A stretch of 64,000 nucleotides of DNA, from NCBI GenBank assembly GCA_024277815.1, contig JAJRUM010000003.1, forward strand, positions 124,001-188,000. Reading direction: 5' to 3'. Of the stretch, positions 55,838-64,000 are shown in pieces. Both the position numbers and the translations under genes were made by a program. The notes below the pieces were generated by a model. It had not been told where the DNA came from, made no database searches, and was given only the letters and a program-made list of their open reading frames with translations. Origin of the DNA: Gammaproteobacteria bacterium (GTDB lineage: Bacteria; Pseudomonadota; Gammaproteobacteria; Xanthomonadales; SZUA-36). Positions within the stretch are counted from its first letter, which is position 1; each line of letters begins with the position of its first letter.

Positions 55838-55900
55838 TTATGCGCATTACCATGCGCCAATAATGACACTAAACCCAAGTTCCACACGGAGAGAGTAATC

Positions 55901-56905
55901 ATGATAAAACGTGCCAACCCAACGATTCCACAGTCCCTATATGTGGTTATCTGCAGCATTGCAATATTCTCAACATCGACCCTGTTCGCCCAGGCAACCG
56001 TGGATGAGAGCCTGCCCGTCTATCAGAAAACCAGTGGCGTTTCCGGCAACCTGTCGAGCGTAGGCTCAGATACGCTGGCGAATTTGATGACCTTGTGGGC
56101 TGAGTCTTTTAAACGGACCTACCCCAACGTCAATGTGCAGATTCAGGCCGCCGGTTCTTCAACCGCCCCCCCTGCCCTGACGGAAAACACCTCTAACCTG
56201 GGCCCGATGAGTCGCTTGATGAAAGATAAGGAAATCGAGGCCTTTGAGAAGAAATTTGGCTATAAGCCCACGCCCATTGCTGTGGCTATTGATGCACTGG
56301 CCGTGTTTGTGCACAAGGACAACCCGATAGAAGGCCTGACCATCCCACAGGTTGATGCGATCTTCTCATCCACCAGAACCTGCGGTGGCACAGCAGATAT
56401 CGACACCTGGGGTAACCTCGGGCTGGCTGGATCGTGGGGTAGCCGTGAAATACAAATTTATGGACGTAATTCAGTTTCCGGTACCTACGGATACTTCAAG
56501 AAGAAGGCACTCTGCAAAGGTGACTATAAAAACACAGTGAACGAGCAGCCCGGGTCTGCCTCGGTCGTCCAGTCGGTCAGCGCGTCACTCAATGGCATCG
56601 GTTACTCAGGCATCGGCTATACAACCTCTTCGGTACGGGCGGTTAGCCTGGCTAAATCTGCCGGCAAGGAATTTATAGCAGCCAACCCGGAAAATGCCAT
56701 CAGCGGTAAATATCCGCTGGCAAGGTTCCTCTATGTCTATGTCAATAAGGAGCCGGGCAAGCCATTGCCGCCGTTAACCCGTGAATTCCTCAAGCAGGTT
56801 CTTTCCCGCCAGGGCCAACAGGTGGTCGTGAAAGACGGCTACATCCCGCTACCGGCAAAAGTTGCGGCACGAGAACTGAGGAAAGTCGAGTCATCAGCCT
56901 CTTAA
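55901..56905 (+). CDS. PstS-like periplasmic phosphate-binding protein
   Basis: 334 residues. A Sec signal peptide ends at LFAQA (about residue 30); it has no lipobox. Phosphate-ligand segments: [31 protein letters not shown] and [18 protein letters not shown]. It delivers phosphate to a PstCAB permease, which is not next to it. GGAGAGAG precedes the ATG. The Pho box 64 bp upstream confirms phosphate control. Two porin genes follow instead of pstC. Confidence 0.92.
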   Translation: MIKRANPTIPQSLYVVICSIAIFSTSTLFAQATVDESLPVYQKTSGVSGNLSSVGSDTLANLMTLWAESFKRTYPNVNVQIQAAGSSTAPPALTENTSNLGPMSRLMKDKEIEAFEKKFGYKPTPIAVAIDALAVFVHKDNPIEGLTIPQVDAIFSSTRTCGGTADIDTWGNLGLAGSWGSREIQIYGRNSVSGTYGYFKKKALCKGDYKNTVNEQPGSASVVQSVSASLNGIGYSGIGYTTSSVRAVSLAKSAGKEFIAANPENAISGKYPLARFLYVYVNKEPGKPLPPLTREFLKQVLSRQGQQVVVKDGYIPLPAKVAARELRKVESSAS

Positions 56906-56965
56906 CACGGCCAATTACCCCAACGCGGAATCAATAACATGACTCAAAAAACAGGAGAAACTGTG

Positions 56966-58264
56966 ATGGCCTCACACAGGCGATTTACAACCCAACTAAG
57001 AACCCTGGTTTGCACCTTCCTGCTGGTATTGCCTATCGTGTCCCAGGCGGCATCAGATGAAGAACTGGCCACCATGCGGGCCCAGATGCAGGCTTTGAGC
57101 GAGCGCCTGGATCGCCTCGAAGCGGAAAACCGCGAGCTGGCGTCAGCCAATGCTGAGATGGTAAGAACCAGCGAGCAAACTGCACTTGCGGTTACCCAGG
57201 TCAGTGCGCAAACCGAAGCTGTCGCTGCCGAAGTAAAGAGCCAGGCAGAAAAAACCAGCTGGACCGATACCATGCGTTGGCAGGGCGACTTCCGCTATCG
57301 TTATGAAAGCTTCGATATCCAGGGCAAGCCAAATCGTAACCGTGAACGGGTCCGTGCCCGCGCTGCGCTGGTTGCCGATGTTACACCGGCCATTGAAGTC
57401 GGCCTTGGCCTGGCCAGTGGTGGTGATGATCCCGTATCTTCAAACCAGACGCTTGGCGGCGGCGGTTCAACCAAAGATCTTCGCCTTGACCTGGCCTACT
57501 TCAAATGGTCAGGACTTGCGAATGCAGATATCTACGGCGGCAAATTCAAGAACTACATTCACAAAAGTGGTAAAAACGCCCTGTTATGGGACGGTGACTG
57601 GCGGCCGGAAGGCACGGGGTTCGCCTGGAACAATGGCATGTTCTTTGCCAACGGACTGGGTACCTGGATTGAAAGCGATACCAAGAAGGGTCAATCATTT
57701 GCCTACCTGACCCAGGCCGGTTTCAAGGTTCCCCTTGGAAAAGTGGCAAAACTGACTGCCGGCCTGGGTTACCATAATTTCAATACTCAGGGCAGTGGCT
57801 CATTCTTTGGCGATGATAACGACTTTTTTGGTAACAGCTTCGATCCCGTCAACAATACCTATCTCTATAATTACGAAGAAATTGAGCTCTTCGCAGACAT
57901 TGGTTTTGATCTGTTTGATCACCCCGCACAGGTGTTTGGCAACTACGTCGAGAACCAGGCAGTAGATAAGTACGGTACTGCTTACGCCTACGGTGTGAAA
58001 TATGGGAAAGCCAGGAACAAGGGTCAATGGGCGTTCGGCTACGTTTACCAGAAACTTGAAGCAGATGCCGTTTTCGGCTTATTGACTGACTCTGATTTTG
58101 GCGGCGGTGGTACCGACTCGAAGGGCCATATATTCAAAGGCAGCTACGCTATTGCCAAAAACTTTAACGCCAAATTCACCTACTTCATTAACAAAGCGGG
58201 ACTCAAGTCCGGCGCACCCATTGATTTCAAACGACTGCAACTGGACCTGAGCTTCAAGTACTGA
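56966..58264 (+). CDS. Putative porin with N-terminal coiled coil
   Basis: 432 residues from ATG 56966 (AGGAG upstream); ATG 56939 is an in-frame alternative. A signal peptide ends at SQAAS. Residues about 30-90 are a heptad-rich coiled coil (TMRAQMQALSERLDRLEAEN, ALAVTQVSAQTEAV), then a beta-barrel ending LDLSFKY. It belongs with the coiled-coil-bearing porins of unknown specificity. Cotranscription with the pstS-like gene (60 bp apart, no terminator) suggests phosphate-starvation expression; the substrate may be phosphate or phosphorylated compounds. Confidence 0.85.
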   Translation: MASHRRFTTQLRTLVCTFLLVLPIVSQAASDEELATMRAQMQALSERLDRLEAENRELASANAEMVRTSEQTALAVTQVSAQTEAVAAEVKSQAEKTSWTDTMRWQGDFRYRYESFDIQGKPNRNRERVRARAALVADVTPAIEVGLGLASGGDDPVSSNQTLGGGGSTKDLRLDLAYFKWSGLANADIYGGKFKNYIHKSGKNALLWDGDWRPEGTGFAWNNGMFFANGLGTWIESDTKKGQSFAYLTQAGFKVPLGKVAKLTAGLGYHNFNTQGSGSFFGDDNDFFGNSFDPVNNTYLYNYEEIELFADIGFDLFDHPAQVFGNYVENQAVDKYGTAYAYGVKYGKARNKGQWAFGYVYQKLEADAVFGLLTDSDFGGGGTDSKGHIFKGSYAIAKNFNAKFTYFINKAGLKSGAPIDFKRLQLDLSFKY

Positions 58265-58288
58265 TTCTAAAACTGTTGCACCAGCATG

Positions 58289-58317
58289 ACGGGCCCAATT
58301 GGGCCCGTTTTGTTTTA
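58289..58317 (+). terminator. Rho-independent terminator after the porin gene
   Basis: ACGGGCCC-AATT-GGGCCCGT (58289-58308), a perfect 8-bp stem, followed by TTTGTTTT. It closes the pstS-like/porin transcript. Confidence 0.9.
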
Positions 58318-58367
58318 ATATAAGCCTGCATGAATTTCATCAACATTTTAAGCACCCGGCTTTGCTG

Positions 58368-59819
58368 ATGGCCTGGCCAACGCGTAAAAACTTCTGCCTG
58401 TCAGTAGTATTTGTTTTGCTGGCCACAGTCGGCTCGACCTGGGCGCAGGAAGCAACCGGCCCCGAAGCAGAAGAAGCTGAAAAGGCCAGGGCTGAACAGA
58501 TCGAGGCCACAAGTGACCTGCGTGATTCGGTACACGAAAATCTCGAAAGCATACAGGAAGACGCCGCCACTGCCGTTGAAGTCAAGGAAAAGCAGGATCA
58601 AAAATTGGCGACTGATGAACAAGCCCTTGACGATTCCATTGACAAGGGCGAAACCAATCAAGCCACGGATGGTTCCGCAGAAGCCTCAGCTGACGAAACG
58701 GGGCTTGAACAACCAGCCAAAAAATCTCTTATGGACCACCTGACGTCCATACCAGGGTTCCTCCAATCCGTACCGGACAGGGTGCCATTCCTGCGTGAGC
58801 AGAAATTGATTTTCTTTGGCCGTACCGAGCTTGACTACGCTTATTACTCTTCAGGCATTGCTAAAAGCGATTCCGGCTTCAGGGTTCGAAGTCTGCGCGC
58901 AGGCCTTGCCAGGGCATTCAAATACAATTTATCGGCCAAGGCCGAGGTTGACCTGACTGACGGGGACAGCAATTTCGCAGACCTGTACCTACGCTACAGG
59001 CATAAAAAATATGGTCTCTTCACCATTGGCAACCAAAGGGTCGCGCAAACCCTGGTTAACCAAACCTCCAGAATATCCCGGACATTCATGGAGGAACCCT
59101 TGCCTGCAGAAGCGTTTGGACTGGGTCGCAGGCTGGCTTTGGGTTGGGATATGAGCAAGAAGAAAGGTGGTATTCACGCTACCCTGTTTGGCCCGGATTT
59201 GAATGGCAGCATCGGTGACTCAGGGTTTGCCAGCCGTATTTATTTCAATCCGACACGCAGTCGCTTTAGCGTATTCCATATTGGCGCGTCATATGTTTAT
59301 GAAAATATGAGCCGCAAGACGCGCTTTTTCTCCCACCCCGAATCACGCGTAACCACTGAAAGGTTTGTAGACACCGGACTTTTCGAAGATGTCAGCGAAC
59401 AGGCCATCGGTGCATTTGAAATAGCCGGCGCCAGGGACTCCTTCATGTTCCGTGCCGAATTCTTCCGCGCAAAGTGGAGCAGACTCACCAGGAAAGACCC
59501 TGTGTTTAGTGGCTACTATGTACAGGCCAGCTGGGTTCTGACCGGTGAATCGTTTAACTATACGCAAGGCAAGTTTCTTCGCATTCGCCCAACGAACCCT
59601 CGTGGAGCATGGGAGGTGGCCGCTCGGTATTCAATGGTTGATCTGAATGACAAAGGCGTTCCGGGAGGGGAGGAGAAAAACCTGACAGTGGGCGTAAACT
59701 GGTATGCAACGGGCAATCAGTTCCGGGTCATGGCCAACCTTATTTTCATCAGAACTGATATTTTCGGCGGCAATGAAAGCCCCACCATTTTTCAAATGAG
59801 AGGGCAGTTCCATTGGTAA
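58368..59819 (+). CDS. OprP/OprO-family porin with acidic N-terminal segment
   Basis: 483 residues from ATG 58368. A signal peptide ends at STWAQ; residues about 25-120 are a strongly acidic, Ala/Glu/Asp-rich, probably coiled region (EAEEAEKARAEQIEA, KEKQDQKLATDEQALDD) with no similarity to classical OprP. The barrel part (FFGRTELDYAYYSSGIA, RSLRAGLARAFKYNLSAKAEVD, FTIGNQRVAQTL) matches the phosphate-selective porin O/P family and ends MRGQFHW. The ribosome site is weak and the start uncertain. It likely admits phosphate or pyrophosphate. No Pho box is seen directly upstream. Confidence 0.85.
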   Translation: MAWPTRKNFCLSVVFVLLATVGSTWAQEATGPEAEEAEKARAEQIEATSDLRDSVHENLESIQEDAATAVEVKEKQDQKLATDEQALDDSIDKGETNQATDGSAEASADETGLEQPAKKSLMDHLTSIPGFLQSVPDRVPFLREQKLIFFGRTELDYAYYSSGIAKSDSGFRVRSLRAGLARAFKYNLSAKAEVDLTDGDSNFADLYLRYRHKKYGLFTIGNQRVAQTLVNQTSRISRTFMEEPLPAEAFGLGRRLALGWDMSKKKGGIHATLFGPDLNGSIGDSGFASRIYFNPTRSRFSVFHIGASYVYENMSRKTRFFSHPESRVTTERFVDTGLFEDVSEQAIGAFEIAGARDSFMFRAEFFRAKWSRLTRKDPVFSGYYVQASWVLTGESFNYTQGKFLRIRPTNPRGAWEVAARYSMVDLNDKGVPGGEEKNLTVGVNWYATGNQFRVMANLIFIRTDIFGGNESPTIFQMRGQFHW

Positions 59820-59858
59820 GCGGAAAATGACGGCCATTGAACTCAGTAATCATTAACA

Positions 59859-61385
59859 GTGAAACCTGAACCGCAACATCAAACCTACGCGGCAGTCGAT
59901 CTTGGCAGCAACAGCTTCCACCTGTTGATCGCCCGGCGGGAACACGGGGAATTGCGCGTACTGGACCGTATCCGGGAAATGGTCAGGCTGGGCGGTGGCC
60001 TGGATGATACTGGCTGTCTGAATGGAAAAACCCAGCAACGCGCGATGGACTGCCTGGCACGCTTCGGCCAGCGCCTGCGTGGTATTCCTGCGGCAAATAT
60101 ACGCGCCGTTGGCACCCAGACGTTCAGGCGGTTAAACAATGCCAATGCGTTCTTGCTGGCATCTGAGCAGGCATTGGAATGCCCTATCGACATTATTGCC
60201 GGCCACGAAGAGGCCCGCCTGATTTACCTGGGTGTAACACAATGGATTGCGGGACATCAGCAGAAACAGCTGGTGATGGACATCGGTGGCGGGAGTACGG
60301 AACTGGTCGTTGGTGAAGGTTTTGACCTGCTTGAAATGGAAAGCCTGCAGTTTGGTTGTGTGGCACTGACAAAGCGGTTTTTTCCCAACGGCAAGCTTAC
60401 ACCAGGGCGATTAAAAAACACTGAACGCGCAGTAGCGGCAGAGCTACAGGAGATTCAATCAGCTTTCCGGGAAACCGGTTGGCAGCAAGCCGTTGGTGCC
60501 TCTGGAACAATCCGCTCAGCCGCCGCCATGTGCGCCGCCAATGGCTGGTGCAAAAAGGGGGTAACTTCCAGGGCCCTCGGCAAACTCAAGCAAACGGCTT
60601 TGTCGTTTAGTCACCTGGATGATATCCGGATCGATGGTTTGAGTGAACGCAGAAGACCGGTCTTCATCGGCGGCCTTGCCATTTTGCTGGCCTGTTTTAA
60701 AGCCCTGGATATTGACGAACTGGTGGTATCACCGTACGCCCTTCGCGAAGGGTTGCTATATGACTTGCTGGGCCGGCTTGAACACAGGGATCCGCGCGAC
60801 AATGCCGTCAAGGCCATGATGGCCCGTTTTGCGGTCGATCCTGCCCAGGTAATACGGGTCCGCACCACGGCATTGGAAATATTTGACCGTTTATCCCCAG
60901 GCCAACCCGTTTCCCGCCCGCACCGCAAACTGCTGGCCTGGGCGGCAGATTTACACGAGACAGGCCTCGGTTTGTCCCACAACAACTATCAACAGCACTC
61001 TGCCTATCTGGTCGAAGCATCAGATATGGCCGGGTTCTCTCGCCAGGAACAGCTTTTTCTGGCAACACTGGTTGCTTATCAGCGACGTGCCATCGCCGCA
61101 GACTATGCTGCAAGGCTGCCAATACGCCTGCATACAGCGTTGCGGTTAACGCTGCTTTGTATTCGTCTGGCCTGGATACTTTGCCGAACAAGAGAAGACC
61201 GGGCCGTGCCGGATTTCACCATTGACCTGTTGGATACGACAGTTCACATGGCCTTACCGGCAGCCTGGAAAGAAAATCACCCACTGACCATCACCGACCT
61301 GGAGTATGAACAGCGCGCAGTGAAAATTACCGGCCTGGATTTACAGGTTGTTTACCTCGATGCTGATAGCAGAATTCATGACTGA
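59859..61385 (+). CDS. ppx: Exopolyphosphatase (Ppx/GppA family)
   Basis: 508 residues (E. coli Ppx 513) from GTG 59859. It removes terminal phosphate from polyphosphate. Actin-like ATPase-fold motifs: AAVDLGSNSFHLLIAR and VMDIGGGSTELVVGEG; RAVGTQTFRRLNNA is family-like. The C-terminal HD-type region has AADLHETGLGLSHNNYQQHS. It could be GppA, but length and C-terminal region favour Ppx. It overlaps epmA by 8 bp. Confidence 0.9.
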   Translation: MKPEPQHQTYAAVDLGSNSFHLLIARREHGELRVLDRIREMVRLGGGLDDTGCLNGKTQQRAMDCLARFGQRLRGIPAANIRAVGTQTFRRLNNANAFLLASEQALECPIDIIAGHEEARLIYLGVTQWIAGHQQKQLVMDIGGGSTELVVGEGFDLLEMESLQFGCVALTKRFFPNGKLTPGRLKNTERAVAAELQEIQSAFRETGWQQAVGASGTIRSAAAMCAANGWCKKGVTSRALGKLKQTALSFSHLDDIRIDGLSERRRPVFIGGLAILLACFKALDIDELVVSPYALREGLLYDLLGRLEHRDPRDNAVKAMMARFAVDPAQVIRVRTTALEIFDRLSPGQPVSRPHRKLLAWAADLHETGLGLSHNNYQQHSAYLVEASDMAGFSRQEQLFLATLVAYQRRAIAADYAARLPIRLHTALRLTLLCIRLAWILCRTREDRAVPDFTIDLLDTTVHMALPAAWKENHPLTITDLEYEQRAVKITGLDLQVVYLDADSRIHD

Positions 61386-62322
61386 CTGGCAACCCACCAT
61401 CTCCCTGGAGGGCCTGCAAAAAAGGGCTCGCCTGTCGCAGGATATACGTAACTATTTTTTGCAACAGGGTGTGTTGGAAGTAGAGACGCCGGTGCTTTCA
61501 AAGGCCGGCAATACGGATCCCGAAATCGACTCTCTGCAGACGGATGATAAACACTACCTGCGGACTTCACCCGAGTTTGCACTCAAGCGACTGCTGTCGG
61601 CGGGCTGCGGGAACATATTTGAGCTCGGGCGTGTGTTCCGCTCTGCTGAGGTCGGTCGCTATCATAACCCCGAATTCACCTTGCTTGAATGGTATCGTAT
61701 TAGCTTTGGCTACCACCGCCTGATGGATGAAGTGGCCGCACTGGTCCGGCATTGCGGCCGGGGGAAATTTGACCATTGGCCACAACAGAAACTCAGCTAC
61801 AGGAAACTTTTCCAGCAACACCTGGACATTGATCCTTTCAGTGCCACTGTTGATGAGCTGGCCGCTGTTGCTGGCAAGCATGGCATCGACAGCATCGAGT
61901 TGGAGCATAAACAATGGCTGGACCTGCTTATCAGCCATTTGATCCAGCCTGCCCTGCCTGCCGATCACCTTACCTTTATCTACGATTTCCCTGCCGGACA
62001 AGCCGCACTGGCAAAAATACGCCCGGACACACCACCGGTCGCCGAACGCTTTGAGCTCTACCTGGGTAGTATCGAACTCGCCAATGGCTATCAGGAATTG
62101 ACTGATGCAAGCGAGCAACTGCACCGCTTTGAGGCTGACAACGCACTACGCAAACAGCGCGGAGAAAGTCAGTGCATTGTGGACCATAACCTGCTTGCAG
62201 CGCTTCGCGCCGGCTTGCCTGAGTGTGCCGGCGTGGCGCTGGGAGTGGATCGCCTGCTGATGGCAATCCTCGACCTTGATTCAATCAGCGATGTGATTGC
62301 ATTCCCGTTTTCACGTGCTTGA
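61378..62322 (+). CDS. epmA: EF-P lysine ligase EpmA (GenX/PoxA)
   Basis: 314 residues (E. coli 325) from ATG 61378, overlapping the ppx stop. A class II lysyl-tRNA synthetase-like catalytic domain without the anticodon domain: FLQQGVLEVETPVLSKAGNTD, LRTSPEFALKRLLSAG, FELGRVFRSAEVGRYHNPEF and the final CAGVALGVDRLLMAIL. It attaches (R)-beta-lysine to EF-P; beta-lysine is made by EpmB, a KamA relative. EpmB and EF-P are not in the window; the KamA-like protein at 33351 is a different, longer enzyme. Confidence 0.94.
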   Translation: MTDWQPTISLEGLQKRARLSQDIRNYFLQQGVLEVETPVLSKAGNTDPEIDSLQTDDKHYLRTSPEFALKRLLSAGCGNIFELGRVFRSAEVGRYHNPEFTLLEWYRISFGYHRLMDEVAALVRHCGRGKFDHWPQQKLSYRKLFQQHLDIDPFSATVDELAAVAGKHGIDSIELEHKQWLDLLISHLIQPALPADHLTFIYDFPAGQAALAKIRPDTPPVAERFELYLGSIELANGYQELTDASEQLHRFEADNALRKQRGESQCIVDHNLLAALRAGLPECAGVALGVDRLLMAILDLDSISDVIAFPFSRA

Positions 62323-63657
62323 TCCGGGCCGTGTCACTGGTAATGTCACGCTGACTTCCAGGCCACCCGCCTTGCGGTTTTCTGCAAATATCCTGCCACC
62401 GTGACGCCTGACTGCAGAGGCTGCGATTGCCAGACCGAGCCCATGCCCACTGGCATCACCCGCACTGTTCCTGCTGCGGGCCTCATCCACCCTGTAAAAA
62501 GGCTCGAAAATCCTTTCCAGGTGCTGCGGGGCTATTCCCGGACCTGAATCACGTACGTAAACCGTAATTTCACGACTGGACGATGGGCCTGCGCTGACCT
62601 GTATCGCATTGCCGCCGCCATAAAGCACAGCATTTCGCAGCAGGTTTTCAAACACACGCCATAGCAGTTCACGGTCAGCGTCAAGCAACAGCGATGGCTG
62701 CGTTTGCAGGTCGACCTGAACACCATCAGCACCACCTTCATAGTTGACGGCCTCCACCAGGTCCTGCAACAAATCAGCAAGATCAAAGCGCTGCACTTCC
62801 AGTTCCTGGGGAACTGCAGATTCACGCAGCAAACTGAGAACTTCATCAATCAATGCTTCGAGCCGCTGGCTTTCAAGCTCAATGCGATTGAGCTCTTCCA
62901 CCACCTGGCTCCGGTCTTTGTTCCGGGCGATCTCCAACGCCACGCGCAACCGCGCCAGCGGTGAACGCAATTCATGGCTTACATCACGCAGCAAGCGCCG
63001 GTTGGCCTGTTGTGATATCTGCAGGCGCCTGGCCATTTCATCGATATCCAGCGCCAGTTGTCCAAACTCGTCATTCCGCTGATTCAGGGGCGCACCCACC
63101 CGTACGGACAAGTCACCGGTTGCCAGTTGCAGGCTTGCCCTGCTCAGTTGCCCCAGCGGTGCCGCCAGATAACGGGCCAGCAGCAGGCTGACCAGCGCAC
63201 TGACGACCGCCGCCACGGCCAGACGCATCACAACCCCGCGTGGCCCGGGCGCAAACAATGCCCGTAGCATGGCGCGGCCTGCAGCGATCAGCGTGTAGGC
63301 ACCACCGCCGGCACCCTGGAGGGTTTGGGTAGAAACCAGTAACTGCCCATCGCGCAGCTTCTTCAGCACGGGGTCCCGGCCAAGCAGTTCGTTGCCTTGT
63401 GCGTCCAGTACAAAAATGTGATTGCGCATTCCCCGCGGCAGGTTGCGCAGAGTCCGCTTGACCCGCTGCTCTCCGCCCTCCCGCATGTCCCTTACCAGCC
63501 GGAGCTTGAAGCGGTTTAGATTGTCTTCGAATCCGAGCCCGGGTGCTTCAACGGCCTGGCGCACAATCACTGACTGGTTAATCCAGCTCACAACCACAGC
63601 AAACGCCATAATGCTCAGCCACAAGGCGAAAAATAACTTCCAGAAAAGGCGCGGCAT
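62311..63657 (-). CDS. CpxA-like sensor histidine kinase
   Basis: 448 residues from ATG 63657, which overlaps the regulator stop as TGATG. N-terminal membrane helix (about 4-25, LFWKLFFALWLSIMAFAVVV), a periplasmic domain of about 110 residues, a second helix (GVVMRLAVAAVVSALVSLLL), HAMP, then the H box DVSHELRSPLARLRVALEIA, N box ENLLRNAVLYGG, G1 DSGPGIAP and G2 ASGHGLGLAIA. The pattern is that of CpxA/RstB-type envelope-stress kinases. The ligand is unknown. Confidence 0.9.
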   Translation of the reverse strand: MPRLFWKLFFALWLSIMAFAVVVSWINQSVIVRQAVEAPGLGFEDNLNRFKLRLVRDMREGGEQRVKRTLRNLPRGMRNHIFVLDAQGNELLGRDPVLKKLRDGQLLVSTQTLQGAGGGAYTLIAAGRAMLRALFAPGPRGVVMRLAVAAVVSALVSLLLARYLAAPLGQLSRASLQLATGDLSVRVGAPLNQRNDEFGQLALDIDEMARRLQISQQANRRLLRDVSHELRSPLARLRVALEIARNKDRSQVVEELNRIELESQRLEALIDEVLSLLRESAVPQELEVQRFDLADLLQDLVEAVNYEGGADGVQVDLQTQPSLLLDADRELLWRVFENLLRNAVLYGGGNAIQVSAGPSSSREITVYVRDSGPGIAPQHLERIFEPFYRVDEARSRNSAGDASGHGLGLAIAASAVRRHGGRIFAENRKAGGLEVSVTLPVTRPGSST

Positions 63658-64000
63658 CAACTTCGGCCCGTACAGCAATACTGGTAACCGATACCACGAA
63701 TGGTCTCAATGCGTTCCGCCCCATCACCGGACGGCCCGAGCTTACGGCGCAAATTACTGACGTGCATGTCGATGCTGCGGTCATAGGCAACGGGCTCACG
63801 CCCCAGGGCCGCGAGGTACAGGTCCTTTTTCTCAACCACTTCCCCGCTGCGTGCCAGTAGCAGCTGAATGATGCTGAACTCGGTGCTGGTCAGCTCAAGC
63901 TGCTGACCATCGCGCAATAACTCACGGGCGCGCTGGTTCAGAACCAGGTCTCCAACCTCCAGCGTGGTCGCAGTTGACTGAGGATTTGCGCGCCGGAGAA
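63657..64000 (-). CDS. CpxR-like OmpR-family response regulator, partial
   Basis: Only the C-terminal 114 codons are present; the receiver domain lies beyond the window. The winged helix reads TLEVGDLVLNQRARELLRDG, then LTSTEFSIIQLLLARSGEVV and the recognition part AYDRSIDMHVSNLRRKLG, closest to CpxR. It forms an operon with the kinase downstream. Confidence 0.88.
   Translation of the reverse strand, partial: LRRANPQSTATTLEVGDLVLNQRARELLRDGQQLELTSTEFSIIQLLLARSGEVVEKKDLYLAALGREPVAYDRSIDMHVSNLRRKLGPSGDGAERIETIRGIGYQYCCTGRS

Noticed and set aside
1-64000. CRISPR arrays, rRNA, complete insertion sequences or prophage
   Set aside because: I looked for evenly spaced direct repeats, rRNA segments, transposase frames with terminal repeats and phage structural genes and saw none.

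Overview
The window is chromosomal DNA from a gammaproteobacterium. The evidence is housekeeping gene order: leuS-lptE-holA-nadD-rsfS-rlmH-maf-rng-yhdP-tldD with darP on the other side, then dapA-bamC/bcp, perM, bepA, phoBR, ppx and epmA. Signal peptides, FadL-type and OprP-type barrels and LptE/BamC-like lipoproteins show a Gram-negative envelope. I cannot name the genus. The mixture of environmental catabolic genes (phenylacetate, 2-oxoacid, beta-ketoadipate CoA transfer) suits a free-living heterotroph.

Layout. 1-17.2 kb: the 3' end of darP, then a long leftward housekeeping block. It contains tldD, a yhdP reading frame broken by an apparent 1-nt deletion, rng, maf, rlmH, rsfS, nadD, holA, lptE, leuS, pgi and, past a terminator, folK-pcnB. 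17.2-19.2 kb: tRNA-Glu(CTC) and a class V aminotransferase-like gene, with a convergent Lrp/AsnC regulator beyond it. 19.6-28.3 kb: from a striking mirrored operator/promoter, a rightward operon of a fused alpha-beta 2-oxoacid dehydrogenase E1, E2 and paaZ; then paaY (leftward) and paaG-paaI-paaJ. 28.3-30.7 kb: an AT-richer island with two unrecognised exported/anchored proteins and decayed pieces of a second thiolase, a second aminotransferase and probably a transposase. 30.7-35 kb (leftward): a KamA-like radical SAM protein, pcaI, pcaJ and a class III aminotransferase. 35.3-39.9 kb (rightward): paaABCDE-paaX. 40-44.8 kb: a probable sulfur-stress group (DUF442 protein, MBL hydrolase, BigR/SqrR-like ArsR repressor, FadL-type barrel, DUF302 protein) and an outer-membrane barrel. 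45-53.6 kb: fdxA, bamC-like, dapA, bcp, PIN-PhoH, perM, a second FadL-like barrel, grx, bepA. 53.7-62.3 kb: a phosphate region, phoB-phoR, a pstS-like gene behind a perfect Pho box, two porins, ppx, epmA. 62.3 kb to the end: a CpxA/CpxR-like two-component pair, the regulator cut by the window edge.

How the genes fit together. The centre (about 17-40 kb) looks like an aromatic amino acid/phenylacetate catabolic region. PaaABCE(D) epoxidises phenylacetyl-CoA, PaaG isomerises the epoxide, PaaZ opens the ring and oxidises the aldehyde, and PaaJ thiolyses the product; PaaI and PaaY are accessory. PaaK, PaaF and PaaH are not in the window. The paaG and paaA promoters carry the same split inverted repeat, GATACA-N25-TGTATC, probably the operator of PaaX. 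The E1/E2 genes share an apparent operon with paaZ, so a plausible but unproven reading is that the complex turns phenylpyruvate directly into phenylacetyl-CoA and replaces PaaK. The KamA-like/aminotransferase/CoA-transferase group inserted beside paaA may be a beta-amino-acid branch entering the same pathway; this too is inference.
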